From Burkholderiales bacterium 70-64 (GTDB lineage Bacteria; Pseudomonadota; Gammaproteobacteria; Burkholderiales; Burkholderiaceae_E): a DNA stretch of 64,000 nt. This document shows, one piece after another, positions 24,464-32,395 of this stretch (position 1 is the stretch's first letter; every line of letters starts with the position of its first letter). The notes beneath the pieces are model-generated. The model saw only the letters and a list, made by a program, of their open reading frames with translations. It was not told the DNA's origin and made no database searches. Both the position numbers and the translations under genes were made by a program. The DNA is taken from the NCBI GenBank assembly GCA_001898645.1, contig MKUQ01000025.1, positions 1 to 64,000 on the forward strand, in the 5' to 3' direction.

Positions 24464-26112
24464 TGGACAGCGCGATTCTCAGCCTGCTGGGCGCCTTCAT
24501 CCTGTCCATCCTCGGCCTGTTCGCCTTCATCTGGTCGCTGCGCAAGGGCCTGCTGGTGGAAAATCCCGCCGGCGCGGGGGTGATCTTCGGGCGCGGCGAG
24601 ATCGGCCGCATCGACGACCCCGCGCTGGCCGAAGGCGCCCGCGGCGAGCTGCAGCAGGCCGCGTCGGCCGCCCACGGAGCGCCCGAGGGCGCCGATTCCG
24701 CGGAGGTGCACGAGCGTATCGAGGCCGACCGCTCGAGCGCCTTCCCGGTGTTCATGTTCGTGGCCTTCGCCTGTCTGTGGCTGCTGGTCGGCTCGGCGGC
24801 CGGGCTGGTGTCGTCGATCAAGCTGCACGCGCCCGACTGGCTGGTGAGCGAGCCCTGGCTGACCTTCGGACGGCTGCGCGCGGTGCACACCAATGCGGTG
24901 TTCTACGGCTGGGCTTCCAACGCCTGCCTGGCGGTGATCCTGTGGCTGCTGCCGCGCCTGCTGCGTACGCGCCTGGTGGGGGCGGGCTGGGCGATGCTGG
25001 GCGGCACCTTCCTGAATGCCGGCGTGGCCTCGGGGCTGGGCGCGATCGCCGCGGGCTGGTCCGACGGGATGGAGTTCCTCGAGATCCCCTGGCAGATCGA
25101 CGTGTTCATCTTCGCCGGCTTCGCGCTGGTGATCCTGCCGGCGCTGTTCACGCTGGTGAACCGCAAGGTCGAGCACCTGTACGTGAGCGTCTGGTACTGC
25201 GTCGCCGCGCTGCTGTGGATCGCTGTGCTGTTCCTGGTCGGCAACCTGCCGGGCGTGCATTTCGGCGTGCAGCAGGCCACCACCAACTGGTGGTTCGGCC
25301 ACAACGTGCTCGGCCTGTGGTTCACACCGGTGAGCGTGGGGGCCATCTACTACTTCCTGCCCAAGGTGCTCGGGCGCCCGGTCGTCTCGTACAACCTGTC
25401 GCTGCTGGGCTTCTGGACGCTGGCCTTCTTCTATCCCCAGGTGGGCGGCCACCACCTGATCGGCGGCCCGGTGCCGGGCTGGCTCACCACGCTGTCGATC
25501 GTGCAGAGCGTGATGATGGTGATCCCGGTGGTCGCCTTCAGCATCAACCAGGGCGGCACGCTGTGGGGGCGGATGCACCTGGCGGTGCATTCGCCGACCC
25601 TGCGCTTCATGATGTACGGCGGCCTGATGTACTTCGCTTCCTCGGTCGAGGGCTCGATCGAGGCGCTGCGCAGCGTCAACCAGGTGGCGCACTTCACCCA
25701 CTTCACCGTGGCGCACGCCCACCTGGGCGCCTATGCCTTCGTCTCCATGGTGCTGTTCGGCGCGATCTACTTCATGATGCCGCGCGTGCTGGCCTGGGAG
25801 TGGCCCTACCCGCGGCTGATCACGCTGCACTTCTGGCTGGCGGCGATCGGCGGGCTGGTCTACGTGATCCCGCTGTCGATCGGCGGCTGGCTGCAGGGGC
25901 TGGCGATGCTCGACGCCTCGCGCCCCTTCATCGAGTCGGTCACGCTCACCCTGCCCTGGCTGCAGTGGCGCAGCGTCGGCGGCGCGATGCTCACCCTCGG
26001 GCACCTGGTGTTCGTCGGCCATTTCTTCGCCATGGCCCTGCGCTTCGGCCCGGAGCGTACCGGGGCGGCGCTGTTCTGGCTGCCGCGGGGAGAGCTGTCC
26101 CATGGAAAATGA
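24463..26112 (+). CDS. cbb3-type haem-copper oxidase catalytic subunit I with CcoS-like N-terminal extension
   Basis: This 549-residue polytopic protein has the cbb3 metal sites. His142 (AVHTNAV) and His420 fit low-spin haem b, His418 haem b3, and His280 (WWFGHN), His330 and His331 CuB. Tyr324 lies 44 residues after His280, the same spacing as the cross-linked His207-Tyr251 pair of cbb3 oxidases, so O2 reduction rather than pure NO reduction is expected. Unusually, residues 1-55 form an extra membrane segment with FAFIWSLRKGLL, resembling the separate assembly protein CcoS. Residues 55-95 form a charged linker. No canonical ccoNOQP order is present. It overlaps the next gene by 11 bases. Confidence 0.85.
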   Translation: MDSAILSLLGAFILSILGLFAFIWSLRKGLLVENPAGAGVIFGRGEIGRIDDPALAEGARGELQQAASAAHGAPEGADSAEVHERIEADRSSAFPVFMFVAFACLWLLVGSAAGLVSSIKLHAPDWLVSEPWLTFGRLRAVHTNAVFYGWASNACLAVILWLLPRLLRTRLVGAGWAMLGGTFLNAGVASGLGAIAAGWSDGMEFLEIPWQIDVFIFAGFALVILPALFTLVNRKVEHLYVSVWYCVAALLWIAVLFLVGNLPGVHFGVQQATTNWWFGHNVLGLWFTPVSVGAIYYFLPKVLGRPVVSYNLSLLGFWTLAFFYPQVGGHHLIGGPVPGWLTTLSIVQSVMMVIPVVAFSINQGGTLWGRMHLAVHSPTLRFMMYGGLMYFASSVEGSIEALRSVNQVAHFTHFTVAHAHLGAYAFVSMVLFGAIYFMMPRVLAWEWPYPRLITLHFWLAAIGGLVYVIPLSIGGWLQGLAMLDASRPFIESVTLTLPWLQWRSVGGAMLTLGHLVFVGHFFAMALRFGPERTGAALFWLPRGELSHGK

Positions 26113-26692
26113 GATCAAGCTGACCGCCGGCGCGGTGGCTTCGCTGGGCATCGCCACCGCCGCGCTGGTGGTGCTGCCCTACGTGCAGGTGCGCGACATC
26201 GCGCCGCCGGCGGGGCTCAAGCCGTATACCGAGCAGCAGGCGCGCGGGCGCCAGCTGTACGTCTCCAACGGCTGCGTGTACTGCCACAGCCAGCAGCCGC
26301 GCGACCGCAACTTCGGGCCCGATTTCGAGCGCGGCTGGGGGCGCGCCTCGGTGCCGGCCGACTACGTGTACGACCGCCCGCACCTGCTGGGCACGATGCG
26401 CACCGGCCCCGACCTGTTCAACATCGGCGCCCGCCAGCCGAGCGAGGACTGGCACCTCGGCCACCTGTACCAGCCGCGCGCCTACGTCGAGGAGTCGAAC
26501 ATGCCGGCCTACCCCTTCCTGTTCGTGCAGAAGGACGCGGCCGAGGACGGCGACCGCGTGGTGGCCCTGCCGCCGGCCTATGCGCCGCCCGGCAAGGTGG
26601 TGGTGGCCACGCGCGAGGCGCTCGACCTGGTGAGGTACCTGCAGTCGCTGGTCCACACCTACCCGGTCGTGCCCGCGGCGGACAGGCCCTGA
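26102..26692 (+). CDS. CcoO-like membrane-anchored monohaem cytochrome c
   Basis: The 196-residue protein has one N-terminal membrane anchor (about residues 8-28) and a single haem site, CVYCH, at Cys58, Cys61 and His62. GCVYCHSQ, TGPDLFNIGARQPSEDWHLGHLYQPRAYVEESNMPAYPFL closely follows the CcoO pattern, and the distal ligand is likely the Met of NMPAY. CcoO is the subunit that feeds electrons to CcoN in cbb3 oxidases. The start overlaps the subunit I gene by 11 bases, and the third gene follows after 12 bases. Confidence 0.9.
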   Translation: MENEIKLTAGAVASLGIATAALVVLPYVQVRDIAPPAGLKPYTEQQARGRQLYVSNGCVYCHSQQPRDRNFGPDFERGWGRASVPADYVYDRPHLLGTMRTGPDLFNIGARQPSEDWHLGHLYQPRAYVEESNMPAYPFLFVQKDAAEDGDRVVALPPAYAPPGKVVVATREALDLVRYLQSLVHTYPVVPAADRP

Positions 26693-26704
26693 GGAGCGGC
26701 GGCC

Positions 26705-27310
26705 ATGCTGAACGAACCCGGAGCCAAGACCGGCGCGCAGCGTCGCGAGAACGCCGAACCTTCGGAGTACATCCGCCCCATCCCGCTCGCCGCGGTGGGC
26801 GTCACGCTGGTCATGGTGCTCTTCGGGGTGGGTTACCTGCTGTTCTCGGAGTCCTTCGGCAGCGCCGCGCTCGGCGACCGGCGCACGGTGGCCGACCTGA
26901 CCGGGGCCCCGGCGGTGGCGGCGGGCGGCGCCGACGGCAAGGCGCTGTTCGCCGCGCACTGCGCGGCCTGCCACCAGGCCAGCGGCGCGGGGGTGCCGGG
27001 CGTCTTCCCGCCGCTCGACGGATCGGAATGGGTAAATGGTAGTTCGCGGATACTTTCGAATATCCTGTTGCACGGTGTCAGCGGCGAGATCGAGGTGAAG
27101 GGCGTGACCTACAAGGGTTCCATGCCCGCCTTCGGGCAGCTTGCCGATGCCGAGCTGGCGGCCATCGCCACGTGGGTCCGCGGCCAGTGGTCGAACCGGT
27201 CCGACGCGATCGAGCCGGCGGTGTTCGAGGCCGCACGCAAGGCCGACGCCCGCACGACGCCCTTCACCGGGGGCGCCGAGCTGCGGGCGCTGGCGGGCGG
27301 GGGGCACTGA
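26705..27310 (+). CDS. membrane-anchored monohaem cytochrome c (CcoP-like position)
   Basis: This 201-residue protein has one membrane segment (about residues 27-48) followed by a class I cytochrome c domain with CAACH (Cys86, Cys89, His90) and a probable distal Met in GSMPAFGQL. Canonical CcoP has two haems; this has one, so the complex would carry fewer c-haems than a standard cbb3 oxidase. A short AT-rich stretch at 27030-27070, encoding WVNGSSRILSNILLHG, departs from the local codon use and contains a dyad. Confidence 0.87.
   Translation: MLNEPGAKTGAQRRENAEPSEYIRPIPLAAVGVTLVMVLFGVGYLLFSESFGSAALGDRRTVADLTGAPAVAAGGADGKALFAAHCAACHQASGAGVPGVFPPLDGSEWVNGSSRILSNILLHGVSGEIEVKGVTYKGSMPAFGQLADAELAAIATWVRGQWSNRSDAIEPAVFEAARKADARTTPFTGGAELRALAGGGH
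27048..27065. promoter_or_regulatory. AT-rich dyad GGATA-N8-TATCC inside the cytochrome c gene
   Basis: GGATA (27048-27052) and TATCC (27061-27065) flank CTTTCGAA within coding sequence, about 275 bases before the NsrR-like gene. The stretch uses AT-rich codons unlike the rest of the gene. It could be an internal regulatory site or recombination scar. This is speculative. Confidence 0.25.
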
Positions 27311-27338
27311 CCGAGGCAATGAGAAAAGGGGACACGAG

Positions 27339-27806
27339 ATGCGCCTGACCATGATGACCGACTATGCGATGCGCCTGCTGATGTACGTGGGCCAGCACCC
27401 CGAACGGCTGTGCACCATCGCCGAGGTCGCGCGTGTCTACGGGATCTCCGAGGCGCACCTGATGAAGGTCACCCACCAGCTCGGCCTGAACGGCTGGATC
27501 GAGACCGTGCGCGGCAAGGGCGGCGGCATGCGGCTGGCGCATCCGCCCGAGAAGATCGGGCTGGGCGCGGTGGTGCGCAGCATGGAGTCCGATTTCTATC
27601 TCACCGAGTGCCTGGGCACCGGCAACCACTGCATCCTGACCGGCAGCTGCCGGCTCACCAGCATCGTCGACGAGGCGCTCGGCAGCTTCCTGCGCACGCT
27701 CGACGGCTATACCCTGGCCGACATCCTGCGGCCGCCCACCTCGGGGGGCGCCCCGGAGCTGCATGAGCGTCCGCTGGTGCGTCAGGGCCGGGTGCGCGCC
27801 GCCTGA
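27339..27806 (+). CDS. NsrR-like Rrf2-family transcriptional regulator
   Basis: The 155-residue protein is an Rrf2 winged-helix regulator that begins MRLTMMTDYAMRLLMYV and carries the recognition region ISEAHLMKVTHQLGLNGWIETVRGKGGG. Cys91, Cys98 and Cys104 (TECLGTGNHCILTGSC) plus Asp8 (TDY) match the [4Fe-4S] ligands of NsrR, the nitric oxide sensor that represses NO-detoxifying genes. AAAAGGGG precedes the ATG at 27339. It ends the ferredoxin/oxidase cluster, so NO control of that cluster, possibly through the dyad at 24022-24040, is a reasonable inference. Confidence 0.88.
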   Translation: MRLTMMTDYAMRLLMYVGQHPERLCTIAEVARVYGISEAHLMKVTHQLGLNGWIETVRGKGGGMRLAHPPEKIGLGAVVRSMESDFYLTECLGTGNHCILTGSCRLTSIVDEALGSFLRTLDGYTLADILRPPTSGGAPELHERPLVRQGRVRAA

Positions 27807-27810
27807 ACGT

Positions 27811-28186
27811 GAACGTGCGAATGAACCTACTGCGCGGCCCGATCTCGCGCTTGCGATGCTCGCCGTACACTAGGGCCTGTTCACCCTGCGATCGACCCCG
27901 CGTGAACCCGAAAACGGCGCGCAATCAAGGCGCAAAGCGCAGCCGTGGCGGGGCCACGGCGAGCATTTGCAACGCCGAGTGCGCGCTGTTTTCGGGTTCA
28001 CCCTTCGGGCCGGGGTCTGGCGAGCCGCCACACTTCGTTGCCGGCTCCTTGCGTGGCACCGCCACGCGCGTCGCCGGCGCCTCGCCAGGCCCCGGCGCGG
28101 GGTCGATCGTAGGGCGAACAGGCCCTGGTACGGCTGCGCTTCTCGGCGCGACCTCGGGCCGCTCGCTACGGTTCCTTCGCACGTTC
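27811..28186. repeat. nested multi-palindrome element between nsrR-like and SCO genes
   Basis: This gene-free stretch of about 400 bases is built almost entirely of inverted repeats. The outer arms 27811-27850 and 28146-28186 match imperfectly over 40 bases. The middle arms 27873-27902 and 28096-28125 match at 28 of 30. Inside are two side-by-side pairs: 27902-27923 with 27980-28001 (21 of 22), and 28010-28024 with 28081-28095 (14 of 15). The outer arms are the same sequence family as the compact hairpin at 45391-45452, as if a second palindromic element had inserted into a first. The short reading frames inside look spurious. Function is unknown; a mobile repeat or structured RNA are options. 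Confidence 0.75.
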
Positions 28187-28206
28187 TGAGCTTTTCGAGG
28201 GGTGGG

Positions 28207-28851
28207 ATGCTGCGCACGGCAGTGGCGACCGTTTGCCTGGCCTTGGCGTGCGCGTTCGCGGGCGGCTGGCTGACCCACGGTTTCCGCGTCTGGACGGCCG
28301 AGGGCGCGCGCCGGCTCGAGGTGGTCCGCCATCCGGTGGCGGTGCCGGCGGTGCGCGCCGTCGGGCCGGGGATCGATGGCGCACGTCCGCTGCCCGAATG
28401 GCTGGGCGACGACGGCGGCGTCACCCTGGTCGACTTCGTCTACACGCGCTGCCGTGCGGTGTGCGCAGCGCTGGGCAGCGGTTTCCAGCAGCTGCAGGCG
28501 CGCATCGGCGCCGCGCCCGCCGGCTCTCCCGATACCCGCGTGAGGCTGCTTTCGATCAGCTTCGACCCCGGGCACGACGATGTCGCCGTGCTGCAGCGCT
28601 ACGCGGCCGAGCTCAAGGCCGATGCGCGCATCTGGCGCTTCGCGACCGTCCCCGACGCCGGCGAGCTGCGCCGGCTGCTCGGGCTGTTCCAGGTGGTGGT
28701 GATCCCCGACGGGCTCGGCGGCTACGAGCACAACGCCGCCCTGCTGGTGCTCGACGGGCGCGGCCGGCTGGTGCGCATCTTCGACTACGCACGCATCGAC
28801 GACGCGCTGCATTTCGCACGCGCGCTTGCTGCCGATGAGGAGCGCGGATGA
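28207..28851 (+). CDS. SCO1/SenC/PrrC-family copper chaperone
   Basis: The 214-residue protein has an N-terminal signal anchor (about residues 1-22) and a thioredoxin-like fold with the SCO metal motif CRAVC (TRCRAVCAAL). A later His (YEHNAALLVLD) completes the copper site. SCO proteins insert or reduce copper centres of haem-copper oxidases in the periplasm. The ATG at 28207 follows GAGGGGTGGG. It is the first gene after the palindrome element and is coupled by ATGA to the membrane protein gene, near the cbb3-like oxidase cluster. Confidence 0.87.
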   Translation: MLRTAVATVCLALACAFAGGWLTHGFRVWTAEGARRLEVVRHPVAVPAVRAVGPGIDGARPLPEWLGDDGGVTLVDFVYTRCRAVCAALGSGFQQLQARIGAAPAGSPDTRVRLLSISFDPGHDDVAVLQRYAAELKADARIWRFATVPDAGELRRLLGLFQVVVIPDGLGGYEHNAALLVLDGRGRLVRIFDYARIDDALHFARALAADEERG

Positions 28852-29543
28852 TCGCGCACGGCCTGCGGCGCGCCGGCGCGGCGCGGCCGGCCCGGCGGCC
28901 TCGGTCCCGGCCCCATGCCCGGTCCTGGTCTCGATTCCGGCCCCTCTCTTGGCTCCGGTCCTGGCCCAGGCTCCGGCATTGGCGCGAGCTCCAGGCGCCG
29001 GCCGGCCTGGCCGTGCTCGCGCTGCTCGCCTTGCCGCCGGTGCGCGGCGCGATGGAGTCGGGCATGGCCAGCCACATGCTGCTGCAGTTCCCGCTGCTCG
29101 TGGCTGCCGGTGCTGCGCTGGCAGCGGCCTGCCCTGCCGCCTGGCGCGCGGCCCTGGCGCGCTGGAACGCGCTCGGCATCGCCGGGCTGGCGGCGAGCGC
29201 CGGCGTGCTCGGACTGGCGATGGTGCCGCGCCTGCTCGACCTGGCGCTGGTCGATGCGCGCGTCGAAGTCGTCAAGTGGCTGGCGCTCGCCGCCTGCGGG
29301 GCGGCGCTGCGCCTGTCCTGGCGCGCCGCCGGCGTGGTGGTGCAGGGCTTCTTCCTCGGCAACGTGCTGCCGATGACCGCCGTGGCCGGGATGCTCTACC
29401 AGGACGCGCCGCAGCGCCTGTGCAACGGCTACCGGCTCGACGAGCAACTGCTGGTCGGCCAGGCGCTGGTGTGGGGCGCGCTCGCCGTGGCCGCGGCCTG
29501 GCTGGTCCTCGCCGGCTGGCGGCTGTCGCGCGCGCCGCGCTAA
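28848..29543 (+). CDS. integral membrane protein, possibly CtaG-like oxidase assembly factor
   Basis: The 231-residue protein has an Arg/Pro-rich N-terminal 45 residues encoded by a CCGGTCCTGG-like degenerate repeat. About five hydrophobic segments follow. ESGMASHMLLQFPLLVAAG resembles the His-containing helix of caa3-type CtaG assembly proteins, which is weak evidence. The ATG overlaps the SCO stop (ATGA), so the two are made together and a role in copper/oxidase assembly is likely. The first 30-40 residues may not be translated if a downstream start is used. Confidence 0.65.
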   Translation: MIAHGLRRAGAARPARRPRSRPHARSWSRFRPLSWLRSWPRLRHWRELQAPAGLAVLALLALPPVRGAMESGMASHMLLQFPLLVAAGAALAAACPAAWRAALARWNALGIAGLAASAGVLGLAMVPRLLDLALVDARVEVVKWLALAACGAALRLSWRAAGVVVQGFFLGNVLPMTAVAGMLYQDAPQRLCNGYRLDEQLLVGQALVWGALAVAAAWLVLAGWRLSRAPR

Positions 29544-29633
29544 CCGGCGATTCGTTGATCGATATCGGGTTTGCGCGGCGCCGCGGGCGCGGCCCCGGCA
29601 TTTTGCCGACGAAGCTGACGATAGACTGCGCGC

Positions 29634-30059
29634 ATGAATCTCGCCGTGGTCCAGCGCGCTCGCATCGCATGGCTCGTCCTCGCGGCGATGCTGATGTCGG
29701 CGCTGGCGCCCGGCATCTCGCACGCGCTGCTCGCCGGCCCGGCCGGCCCGTCGCTGGCCGTCCTGGTGAGCGGCGACGTCTGCAGCATCGACGCCGCCGG
29801 CGGCGCCGGGGCAGCGCAGGTAGCGGGCGGGCAAGCCGCACCGCATGCGCCGTCCGGCGAGCACGACGGCGACCGCCTCGAGCACTGTCCCTACTGCCTC
29901 ACCCACGCGTTCCAGCACACCCTGCCGGCCGGGCCGTCGGCTGCACCGCCGGCGGCGGCGGCCACGCTGCTGGCGCTCCCCCGGCTGCATCCTCCTGCGC
30001 CTGCCACGCCGCTGGCATGGCGGACGGCGCACCCGCGCGCCCCGCCGCTCTCCGCCTGA
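29634..30059 (+). CDS. DUF2946-like protein of copper-handling cluster
   Basis: The 141-residue protein has an N-terminal hydrophobic segment (RIAWLVLAAMLMSALAPGISHAL), probably a signal anchor. It has a central EHDGDRLEHCPYCLTHAF motif and a Pro/Ala-rich C-terminus with a second weaker hydrophobic stretch. The HCPYC phrase is the hallmark of DUF2946 proteins, which commonly sit next to TonB-dependent copper receptors, as here. A metal-binding role is plausible through the Cys and His residues. The next gene encodes an OprC-like receptor on the same strand. Confidence 0.7.
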   Translation: MNLAVVQRARIAWLVLAAMLMSALAPGISHALLAGPAGPSLAVLVSGDVCSIDAAGGAGAAQVAGGQAAPHAPSGEHDGDRLEHCPYCLTHAFQHTLPAGPSAAPPAAAATLLALPRLHPPAPATPLAWRTAHPRAPPLSA

Positions 30060-30256
30060 TCCTGCCCTGACCGAGCGCTCGCCTCGCGCGAGCCCAAATC
30101 GAATATCCCGGCGCGCGCTGCCGTGCGCGGTTGCGCCCGCGCGTGTCGATCCCGATCCGGAGAAAACATGCTTTCCCGCCATTCCCGCATCGCGGGCGCG
30201 CTGGCCGCGTTCCCGCTCGCCACCCTTGTCACCGGTCCGATCGAGGAGCGGAAGCA

Positions 30257-32338
30257 ATGAAGACCTCTCCTCTGTCCAGCCGTCTTGCGTTCGCGTTGCT
30301 GGGCGTCCATGCCTGCATGGCGCCCGCACACGCCGAGCCGGCCACCGGCGAGAACGAGCACACCCTCGACGCCGTCGTGGTGACCGCGCCCCTCAGTACC
30401 GAGGCGCTCACGGTGGTCACCGACCCGAAGGCTCCGCGCCAGCCCATTCCCGCGCATGACGGCGCGGACTTCCTGAAGAGCATTCCGGGCTTCTCGGTGA
30501 TCCGCAAAGGCGCGACCGACGGCGACCCCGTATTCCGCGGCATGTCCGGCTCACGCCTGGGCATCTTCCTGGACGGACAGGAGATCTACGGCGGCTGCGG
30601 CGGCCGCATGGATCCGCCGACCGCCTATGTGTATCCCGAATCCTACGACCGCGTGACGGTGCTGAAGGGCCCGCAGACGGTGATCTACGGTGCCGGCATG
30701 TCCGCCGGCACCGTGCTCTTCGAACGCGATCTGCGTCCGCTCGAGCAAACCGGCTGGAGCCTGGACGGCAGCCTCACGGCGGGCAGCTTCGGGCGCAACG
30801 ACCAGGTCATCGACGTACGCGGCGGCACGCCGCAGTTCCAGATCCGTGCCGGCGGCACCCACGCGGATGCCGACGACTACAAGGACGGCGATGGCACCCG
30901 CATCCACTCGCGCTACACGCGCTGGAATACCCAGGCTTCACTGGCGTGGACACCGGACCGGAACACCGCGCTGGAACTTTCCGGCGCGCGCAGCGACGGC
31001 GAGGCCGCCTATGCCGATCGCAGCATGGACGGCTCGCGCTTCGCGCGCGAAAACGTCGCACTGAAGTTCGAGAAGCGCCGGTTGTCGCCGCTGGTGGAGA
31101 AGATCTGGGCGCAGGCGTACCGCAACTACGTGGATCACGTGATGGACAACTACAGCCTGCGCGATCAGTTGCTGACCAACGGATTCTCCGCGATGAACCC
31201 GGACCGCACCACCGTGGGTGCGCGCGCCGGCATCACGCTGGCCCCCGGCGAGGCATGGAGCTTCGCCCTGGGTGCCGATGCCAAGCGTGATACCCACCGC
31301 ACCCGCAATGCCATGGGCCAGGCCAGCGGCGATGCCGCGAACGCTTTCTTTCGCAGCCTGCCGTACGAGGAAGACATGAGCTTCCGCCAGTTCGGCGTGT
31401 TCGGCGAGGCGGCCTACGCGCTGGAAGACGGTGCCCGGGCGGTGGGCGGTCTGCGCATGGATCGCCACTCGGCCGAGGACGGCAGGCGTTGCGTGGCCGG
31501 CATGTACATGAACGGCATGTGCATGATGGCGCCGGTCAACCAGACCCGGGGGAAAACCGATCGTGACACGCTGACCAGCGGCTTCCTGCGCTATGAGGGC
31601 CTTTTCGCGCTGGGCGACTGGTACGCCGGCCTGGGCCACGCCGAGCGCTTCCCCGACTACTGGGAGCGCCTGCTGCGCGACGAGACCACGCTCAACAGCG
31701 CCTTCCTCACCATCGAGCCGGAAAAGACCACCCAGATCGACGCCGGGCTGAACTGGCGGCGGGGCGAGTGGAGCGGGTCGGCGTCGGCCTATTACGGCAA
31801 GGTGCAGAACTATGTTCTGCTGACGTGGATCGCACCCACCCGCGTGCGCAACGTCGACGCCACCGTCTACGGCCTGGAAGCCGACGTGATCTGGCGCTTC
31901 GCGCGCCACTGGAGAACCACCGGCACGCTGGCCTGGGTGCGCGGCTCCAACGATACCGACGGCAAGGCGCTGGCCCAGCAGCCGCCGCTGGAAGGCCGTC
32001 TGGCGCTGGAGTACGACGACGGCGCCTTCTCCTATGGCGCCCTGCTGCGCCTGGTGGCGGCGCAGAACCGCGTCGACATCGGCTCCGGCAACATCGTCGC
32101 GAACGGCCAGGACATCGGCAGGTCTTCCGGCTTCGGCGTGCTGTCGCTGAACGCCGGCTGGCGGCCGAAGAAGGGCATGCTGCTGACCGCAGGCATCGAC
32201 AACGTGTTCGACCGCACCTATGCCGAACACCTGTCGCGCACCGGAGCCTCGCTGCCCGGCTTCGTGTTCCCGGCCAACACGCGCATCAACGAACCGGGCC
32301 GCAACGCCTGGGTAAAGGCGCAAATCGCGCTGGACTAG
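30257..32338 (+). CDS. oprC: TonB-dependent copper receptor, OprC-like
   Basis: This 693-residue outer-membrane receptor has a signal peptide ending near APAHA and a TonB-box region (DAVVVTAPL). The plug domain has LKSIPGFSVIRKGATDGDPVFRGMSGSRLGIFLDG and YGGCGGRMDPPTAY. A 22-stranded barrel ends with an aromatic-poor terminal strand (KAQIALD). The Met/Cys-rich CVAGMYMNGMCMMAPVN loop (near residue 415) is a likely copper-binding external loop, as in OprC/NosA. The ATG at 30257 follows GAGGAGCGG. With SCO and DUF2946 it defines a copper uptake and delivery cluster that could supply the cbb3-like oxidase. Confidence 0.88.
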   Translation: MKTSPLSSRLAFALLGVHACMAPAHAEPATGENEHTLDAVVVTAPLSTEALTVVTDPKAPRQPIPAHDGADFLKSIPGFSVIRKGATDGDPVFRGMSGSRLGIFLDGQEIYGGCGGRMDPPTAYVYPESYDRVTVLKGPQTVIYGAGMSAGTVLFERDLRPLEQTGWSLDGSLTAGSFGRNDQVIDVRGGTPQFQIRAGGTHADADDYKDGDGTRIHSRYTRWNTQASLAWTPDRNTALELSGARSDGEAAYADRSMDGSRFARENVALKFEKRRLSPLVEKIWAQAYRNYVDHVMDNYSLRDQLLTNGFSAMNPDRTTVGARAGITLAPGEAWSFALGADAKRDTHRTRNAMGQASGDAANAFFRSLPYEEDMSFRQFGVFGEAAYALEDGARAVGGLRMDRHSAEDGRRCVAGMYMNGMCMMAPVNQTRGKTDRDTLTSGFLRYEGLFALGDWYAGLGHAERFPDYWERLLRDETTLNSAFLTIEPEKTTQIDAGLNWRRGEWSGSASAYYGKVQNYVLLTWIAPTRVRNVDATVYGLEADVIWRFARHWRTTGTLAWVRGSNDTDGKALAQQPPLEGRLALEYDDGAFSYGALLRLVAAQNRVDIGSGNIVANGQDIGRSSGFGVLSLNAGWRPKKGMLLTAGIDNVFDRTYAEHLSRTGASLPGFVFPANTRINEPGRNAWVKAQIALD

Positions 32339-32353
32339 GGTGAACAGGCCCTG
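32335..32353 (+). repeat. dispersed motif CTAGGGTGAACAGGCCCTG
   Basis: This 19-base copy of the GGGTGAACAGGCCC repeat overlaps the stop of the OprC-like gene and precedes rlmJ. It is almost identical to the arms at 27871-27887 and 28110-28127. Confidence 0.6.
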
Positions 32354-32395
32354 GCGCGCGAGCCGTCCACGCCGCGGATGCGGCATGATTCGCCG

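Noticed and set aside
24463-26112. Assignment of the haem-copper subunit as a nitric oxide reductase (NorB or related)
   Set aside because: The protein keeps the Tyr at the cbb3 spacing after the CuB His and lacks the NorB-type glutamates I would expect, so oxidase is favoured despite the NsrR neighbour.
24013-26157. 714-residue minus-strand ORF opposite the oxidase gene
   Set aside because: It is a His/Gln/Arg-rich shadow; the plus-strand oxidase has all metal ligands.
27807-28206. Short ORFs within the palindromic gap, including extended readings of the SCO gene
   Set aside because: They read through inverted repeats with no ribosome site; the SCO start at 28207 has GAGGGGTGGG and a proper signal anchor.
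28880-28985. Degenerate CCGGTCCTGG repeat as a possible regulatory or phase-variation tract
   Set aside because: It encodes the Arg/Pro-rich N-terminus of the membrane protein; units are too degenerate for slippage, so it is described only within that gene.
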